From: an uncultured Parvimonas sp.
GTDB lineage: Bacteria; Bacillota; Clostridia; Tissierellales; Peptoniphilaceae
Length of the DNA: 10,296 nucleotides
Direction of reading: 5' to 3'
NCBI GenBank assembly: GCA_902470455.1
Contig: CABRGI010000013.1
Span: 1-10,296, forward strand
Both the position numbers and the translations under genes were made by a program. The notes under the pieces are model-generated. The model made no database searches. It was not told where the DNA came from and was given only the letters and a program-made list of their open reading frames with translations. Of this stretch, positions 6,410-10,296 are shown piece by piece (the stretch's first letter is position 1; every line of letters starts with the position of its first letter).

Positions 6410-7519
6410 CTACTTCATCCACTCATTAAATTTGTTTAAAGTTTTCTCTCTACCAATGTCAGTAACTTTTATAATGTCATTTTCAATATAAGCAAATTTT
6501 TTATTTAATATATTCTTTAAAACTTTTTCAAATTTATTCTTTGCATAACACAAATGCTCATTTATCTTAACAATATTACATTCAATATCAGCTCTTTGAG
6601 TATTTTCATGATTTATTATATGAAGCATCATAGTAACTTCAGCAAATTCATCTCTTTTTCTGTTTTCATTTAATATTTTTTTGATAATTCCGTTTCTCGG
6701 TTCAAATATAAATACTAATAAAAATATCAATCCGTTAACTATGGCTATTGTTCCTGCAATAGAAAGGTCATAAATATATGCCATATAAAATCCTATTACA
6801 CTACTTAAAACTCCCGTGAAAACACTTATAAATATCATTTTCTTCAAATCATGTGTTAATAGATATGCCGTTGCAGACGGAACAACCATATAGGAAATTA
6901 CAAGTATTGAACCCACCGCATTAAATGCTCCTACAGTTGTTATAGAAACTAAACTCATCAAAGCGTAATAAATAACAGCCGGTGCAAATCCGGAAATCAA
7001 ACTTAAATTTTTATCAAATGTAGAAATCTTCAATTCTTTAAAGAAAACCCAAATAAAAATTAAATCAATTAAAAATATTACTGCCATTACAAAAATAACT
7101 TTTGACATTTCATAACCGAAAAATTCAATTCTCGGAATTATTGAAAAGGCAACTTCCCCTACTAAAACGGAGTCAATACAAAGATGTACTCCTCTTAAAA
7201 ATTTCGAAATCAATATTATAGCAATACTGAATAGAAACGGAAATACAAGTCCAATTGACGAATCTTCATGCAAAGTTGTCTTTTGATTTATAAGCTCCGT
7301 CAAAAATACAGTAAGTATTCCAACCAGTCCGGCACCGACAATCAGCAAAGGACTTGTCAAATCTTTTGTAATGAAAAAAGCAATTACGATTCCAAGTAAA
7401 ATTGTATGAGTTATAGAATCTATCATCATAGACATTTTTCTAAGAATTAAAAACGGTCCCAATAGTGAACAAGCAGCTGAAACTAAACTTACAGCTATTA
7501 AAATTTCTAATTGTCTCAT
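6410..7519 (-). CDS. troD: Metal ABC transporter permease TroD with C-terminal winged-helix-like extension (369 residues)
   Basis: Second membrane permease of the manganese/zinc importer, ABC-3 family. Residues 1 to about 275 hold the hydrophobic segments, with the family motif DSITHTILLG at 34-43 and the end-of-domain FEPRNGI at 272-278. A soluble tail of about 85 residues follows. It reads like a winged helix of the DtxR/MntR kind: EFAEVTMMLHIINHE as a first helix, ADIECNIVKINEHLCYAKNKF and FEKVLKNILNK as helices, KFAYIENDIIKVTDIG as a beta wing ending in the typical TD.G. Longer permeases of this family with such tails are known, including the Chlamydia YtgCR permease-repressor fusion and, as I recall, the 435-residue MntC of Bacillus subtilis. 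Start and troC stop overlap as ATGA, with GGAGGG inside the end of troC. Zinc versus manganese cannot be decided from this gene. Confidence 0.9.
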   Translation of the reverse strand: MRQLEILIAVSLVSAACSLLGPFLILRKMSMMIDSITHTILLGIVIAFFITKDLTSPLLIVGAGLVGILTVFLTELINQKTTLHEDSSIGLVFPFLFSIAIILISKFLRGVHLCIDSVLVGEVAFSIIPRIEFFGYEMSKVIFVMAVIFLIDLIFIWVFFKELKISTFDKNLSLISGFAPAVIYYALMSLVSITTVGAFNAVGSILVISYMVVPSATAYLLTHDLKKMIFISVFTGVLSSVIGFYMAYIYDLSIAGTIAIVNGLIFLLVFIFEPRNGIIKKILNENRKRDEFAEVTMMLHIINHENTQRADIECNIVKINEHLCYAKNKFEKVLKNILNKKFAYIENDIIKVTDIGREKTLNKFNEWMK

Positions 7520-8400
7520 TTAGTCCCTCCTTGCATAGTTCTCTTTTTACTGAATAAAATTCCTTTTTTAGGCGAAAATAATATACTAAAAAATACAATT
7601 AAACTTGCAACTATCGCTATAACCGGTCCTGTTGACAACCCTTTATAGTACATACTTATAAATGAGCCGGTAATTCCGGAGAAAGCTCCAAAAAACCCTG
7701 ATAAAATCATCATAATATTAAATTTGTCAGTCCACTGTCTTGCAGCTACAGGCGGTGCAATAAGCATTGTGCTCATTAGAATTACTCCAACTGATTGAAT
7801 TCCCATAACTATTGAAATTACAAGTAAAACTATTAATATTCCCGTCATTAAATTTATAGAAAATCCCTTTGTTTGTGCAAATTCAGGATCGAAGGAAAAA
7901 AGTTTCAATTCTTTCCAAAACAATAAAATTACAAATAACACCAAAATAATTATTCCGATTAAAAAATATATATCTTTTTTCAAAAAAGCGGCAGCTTGTC
8001 CGAATATGAATTTATCAAGACCTGCTTGATTTGTATTTGCTTTTCTTTGGATAAGTGCAAGCAGTACAATACCAAGTCCAAAAAATGTTGATAAAACTAT
8101 TGCCAATGCACTATCAAACTTTACTTTTGATTTCAAATCAATTCCGAAAATCATAAGTGCGGCTATAACTCCCGCAATAAAAGCTCCAAGAAGCAAAAAT
8201 TCTAAATTTTTAATTCCAAGTACCATAAAGGCAATACAAACACCGGGAAGAGTAGAATGACTAATTGCATCACAAATAAGCCCCTGCTTTTTTACCGTAA
8301 CATATACTCCCATAATTCCGCTTAAAAGTCCTAAAAGTCCGGACCCCAAAGCTATCATCATAAAAGTATAGTCGGTAAGTAAATCTAAAATTCCATTCAT
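7516..8400 (-). CDS. troC: Metal ABC transporter permease TroC (294 residues)
   Basis: First membrane permease of the manganese/zinc importer, expected to pair with TroD in the inner membrane. It is hydrophobic throughout, with about eight membrane segments by eye, and carries the ABC-3 motif DAISHSTLPG at 44-53. Its length is normal for the family, and it lacks the C-terminal tail seen in TroD. It ends with a charged stretch, SPKKGILFSKKRTMQGG. The ATG at 8400 follows the troB stop codon after three bases and uses an AGGGTG site inside the end of troB. The troD start overlaps its stop codon, so troB, troC and troD are almost certainly translated together. Confidence 0.93.
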   Translation of the reverse strand: MNGILDLLTDYTFMMIALGSGLLGLLSGIMGVYVTVKKQGLICDAISHSTLPGVCIAFMVLGIKNLEFLLLGAFIAGVIAALMIFGIDLKSKVKFDSALAIVLSTFFGLGIVLLALIQRKANTNQAGLDKFIFGQAAAFLKKDIYFLIGIIILVLFVILLFWKELKLFSFDPEFAQTKGFSINLMTGILIVLLVISIVMGIQSVGVILMSTMLIAPPVAARQWTDKFNIMMILSGFFGAFSGITGSFISMYYKGLSTGPVIAIVASLIVFFSILFSPKKGILFSKKRTMQGGTK

Positions 8401-8403
8401 AAT

Positions 8404-9114
8404 CTACACCCTATAAGTCTTATTAATATTTTCTTCAGTAAAAACATCCTTAACCGAACCTGAAGCTATAACCAATTTATTTAAAAGTACAACCTCATCG
8501 AAATATTCCTCAACAGTTCTTAAATCGTGATGAACAACTATGATTGTCTTTCCGTTATCCCTTAGCTCCTTTAAAATTTTCATAATTTCTTTTTCAGTTT
8601 TAGCATCAACCCCTTTTAGCGGTTCATCTAAAAAATAAATCTCGCTATCTTGAACTAATGCTCTCGCCAAGAAAACTCTCTGCTGTTGTCCTCCCGAAAG
8701 GTCACTTATCTGTCTGTCAACAAAATCTTCCATTCCAAGTTTTTTTAAAGCCTCCAAAGATAATTCTCTTTCTTTTTTTCCAACTCTCTTTATCCAACCG
8801 AGTTTACCATAAGTTCCCATCATAACAACATCCAAAACATCTGTAGGAAAATCCCAATCCACAGACTCACTTTGAGGCACATAAGAAATATCTTTTCTAA
8901 ACTCCTTATATGTTTTCCCAAAAAATGAAATCTTTCCAGATGAAGTTGGAATTAAATTTAACATTGCCTTTAATAAAGTTGATTTACCTGCTCCATTTGG
9001 TCCCATAATCGCAGTAAGTTTTCCTTTTTTAAAATCCAAGTCAACATCCCAAACTACAGGTTTCAAATAGTAGGCAATAGTTAAATCTTCAACTTTTACA
9101 GCTATCTCATCCAT
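8404..9114 (-). CDS. troB: Manganese/zinc ABC transporter ATPase TroB (236 residues)
   Basis: Cytoplasmic ATPase that drives TroC and TroD. Motifs from MDEIAVKVED: Walker A GPNGAGKST (38-46), Q-loop at Q81 in QSESVDWDFP, a stretch typical of manganese/zinc ATPases, signature LSGGQQQR (129-136), Walker B IYFLDEP (D153, E154), and switch histidine in VVHHDLRT (H186). The start is placed at 9114 because GGAGGAATAAA lies directly before it; the ATG at 9138 lies upstream of that site and would add eight residues with no support. It is separated from troA by a hairpin with terminator features (9193-9236) and from troC by three bases. Confidence 0.93.
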   Translation of the reverse strand: MDEIAVKVEDLTIAYYLKPVVWDVDLDFKKGKLTAIMGPNGAGKSTLLKAMLNLIPTSSGKISFFGKTYKEFRKDISYVPQSESVDWDFPTDVLDVVMMGTYGKLGWIKRVGKKERELSLEALKKLGMEDFVDRQISDLSGGQQQRVFLARALVQDSEIYFLDEPLKGVDAKTEKEIMKILKELRDNGKTIIVVHHDLRTVEEYFDEVVLLNKLVIASGSVKDVFTEENINKTYRV

Positions 9115-9192
9115 TTTATTCCTCCATAAAATTAACAAACTTTCAATATAATATATCTAATAAGTACCCAATAAACTTATTTTTTAGTAATA

Positions 9193-9236
9193 AAAAATCT
9201 CCATAATATAAGTATATATATTTAGGAGATTTTTTT
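9193..9236 (-). terminator. Terminator-like hairpin between troA and troB
   Basis: Arms 9193-9203 and 9226-9236 form an 11-bp stem (AAAAAATCTCC with its complement), closing a 22-base AT-rich loop that can pair internally. On the minus strand the stem ends in a T tract, and the mirror arrangement exists on the plus strand. It lies just after the troA stop codon. Only weak promoter-like AT-rich sequence lies between it and troB, so partial readthrough, lowering troBCD relative to troA, is the likely outcome. Confidence 0.7.
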
Positions 9237-9242
9237 CAAGTA

Positions 9243-10205
9243 TTATTTTAAAGCGTCAACTATTGTATCAATATTGTATTTAAACATTGAGATATAAGTA
9301 TTTTCTTTTGTATTATCATCTCCCAATGAGTCGGAATATAATTCTCCACCAATTTTTACATTATGTCCTTTAGCTTTACAAGATTCAACTAAAGATTCTA
9401 TAGTTTTCTTAGGAACTGAAGATTCAACGAAAACTGCTTTAATTTTAGTTTCAACTAAAAAGTCTGAAAGTTTCTTTATATCAGCAGCACTTGCTTCTGA
9501 TTCTGTACTTATTCCTTGAATTGCTTCTACTCTAAAGCCAAATTCTTTTGCAAAATAGTTAAAAGCATCATGTGCAGTAACCAAAACTCTTTGATTTTCA
9601 GGTAATTCTGATACTTTTTTCTTTATATATTCTGAAAGTTCATCAAGTTCTTTTTCATATTTAGCAAGATTTTTATCAATTTCTTCAGCTTTTGAGCTGT
9701 CTGCTTTCTTTAAACCCTCTGCAACATTTTTAGCAGCAATTTTCCAATTCTTAACACTAAACCAGATATGCGGATCGTTTGGACCTGCTCCTTCTTCATT
9801 CCAAGGAAGTAAACTATCTGATGGAATATTTTTTGATGCAGTTATAACATTTTTATTTTGTTTTTCTAGACCTTGTAAAATTTCTCCCATTTGTCCTTCC
9901 AAATGTAATCCGTTTACAACTACGACATCAGCTTTTTCAAGTTTCTCAACATCTCCAGCAGTCGGTTTGTATAAATGAGGGTCAACTCCCGCTTTCATCA
10001 TTCCTTCTACTTCAAAATTATCTCCACCTATTTGCTTTACTAAATCTGTAAGCATTGTACTTGTAGCAATAACTTTTTTCTTTGTAGTGTTTTGCTCAGT
10101 TTTCTTTCCCCCGTCTTTATTTTTATTATCATCTTTTTTGGTACAAGCTCCTAAAACCCCCACAGATAGTACCAATGCAAGTAATAAAATAATTTTTTTT
10201 CTCAT
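9243..10205 (-). CDS. troA: Manganese/zinc-binding lipoprotein TroA (320 residues)
   Basis: Extracellular metal-binding component of the importer, cluster 9 (TroA/PsaA/ZnuA) family. MRKKIILLLALVLSVGVLGAC is a lipoprotein signal peptide with Cys21 lipidated, followed by a lysine/asparagine-rich linker (about 22-44). The four expected metal ligands are visible: H77 in DPHLYKPT, H146 in DPHIWFS, H212 in TAHDAFNYFAKEFG and D292 in LYSDSLG. The third ligand is histidine, as in TroA (H/H/H/D), not glutamate as in PsaA. There is no histidine-rich loop between H77 and H146, which argues against a dedicated ZnuA zinc protein, though either metal remains possible. The GISTESEASA segment and final YNIDTIVDAL are family-typical, and the length is normal. 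The start at 10205 has an AGGAGGG site (10210-10216), and a strong promoter lies upstream. Confidence 0.95.
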   Translation of the reverse strand: MRKKIILLLALVLSVGVLGACTKKDDNKNKDGGKKTEQNTTKKKVIATSTMLTDLVKQIGGDNFEVEGMMKAGVDPHLYKPTAGDVEKLEKADVVVVNGLHLEGQMGEILQGLEKQNKNVITASKNIPSDSLLPWNEEGAGPNDPHIWFSVKNWKIAAKNVAEGLKKADSSKAEEIDKNLAKYEKELDELSEYIKKKVSELPENQRVLVTAHDAFNYFAKEFGFRVEAIQGISTESEASAADIKKLSDFLVETKIKAVFVESSVPKKTIESLVESCKAKGHNVKIGGELYSDSLGDDNTKENTYISMFKYNIDTIVDALK

Positions 10206-10255
10206 ATTTCCCTCCTAAAATCTTTTATAAAGAGTTTATTATCTCTTACTCATAT

Positions 10256-10284
10256 ATATTACCACATTTTTAAAATAATATCAA
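10256..10284 (-). promoter_or_regulatory. Promoter of the troABCD operon
   Basis: Minus-strand TTGATA (10279-10284) and TAATAT (10256-10261) are separated by 17 bases, and TGG directly before the -10 adds an extended -10 element. The transcript would have a leader of about 40-50 bases. An imperfect inverted repeat AAGAG-N8-CTCTT (10230-10247) in that leader could be an operator for a metal-responsive repressor, but this is speculative. Confidence 0.75.
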
Positions 10285-10296
10285 TTATTATTATCT

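Noticed and set aside
1..10296. CRISPR array, tRNA, rRNA or insertion sequence
   Set aside because: I saw no regularly spaced repeats, no cloverleaf-like conserved tRNA segments, no transposase gene and no paired terminal repeats. The 70-base repeat at 1 and 781 is explained by gene duplication.

Overview
The window is AT-rich (about 30% GC by eye). All convincing genes lie on the minus strand, so transcription runs right to left. Strong AGGAGG ribosome binding sites, lipobox signal peptides and short intergenic gaps suggest a low-GC Firmicute. The style fits anaerobic cocci such as Parvimonas or Peptoniphilus (Tissierellia), but nothing here proves a genus.

Layout in transcription order. 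(1) 10284-6294 is a four-gene manganese/zinc uptake operon of the TroABCD/MntABCD type: promoter, metal-binding lipoprotein TroA, an intercistronic hairpin, ATPase TroB, permeases TroC and TroD (3-nt gap, then an ATGA overlap), and a terminator. TroD carries a C-terminal tail that looks like a DtxR-type winged helix. (2) 6140-2125 is a three-gene ABC importer of the ferric iron/phosphonate/sugar-phosphate class (FbpABC/AfuABC-like): a binding lipoprotein broken by a one-base frameshift, a hairpin, a 561-residue fused double permease, and an ATPase followed by a terminator. (3) 2110-1475 is a single DUF3841-like gene with its own near-consensus promoter. (4) 1427-1 is a small accessory patch. 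It holds a 148-residue lipoprotein with promoter and terminator, then a 199-residue lipoprotein, then the 3' remnant of an unrecognised gene, then the start of a second copy of the 199-residue lipoprotein, cut by the window edge.

The two transporters share a design. In each, the binding-protein gene comes first and is followed directly by a stable hairpin before the ATPase or permease genes. That would favour more binding protein than membrane components. The metal transporter looks intact. The second transporter should lack a functional binding protein if the frameshift is real.

The left end (1-850) shows recent rearrangement. The first 70 bases repeat 781-850 with three mismatches at an offset of exactly 780, and a 5'-truncated coding remnant sits between the two copies. 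I found no RNA genes, CRISPR arrays or insertion sequences, and no clear new system. The points most worth a second look are the TroD winged-helix fusion, the frameshifted binding protein, and the lipoprotein duplication with its embedded remnant.
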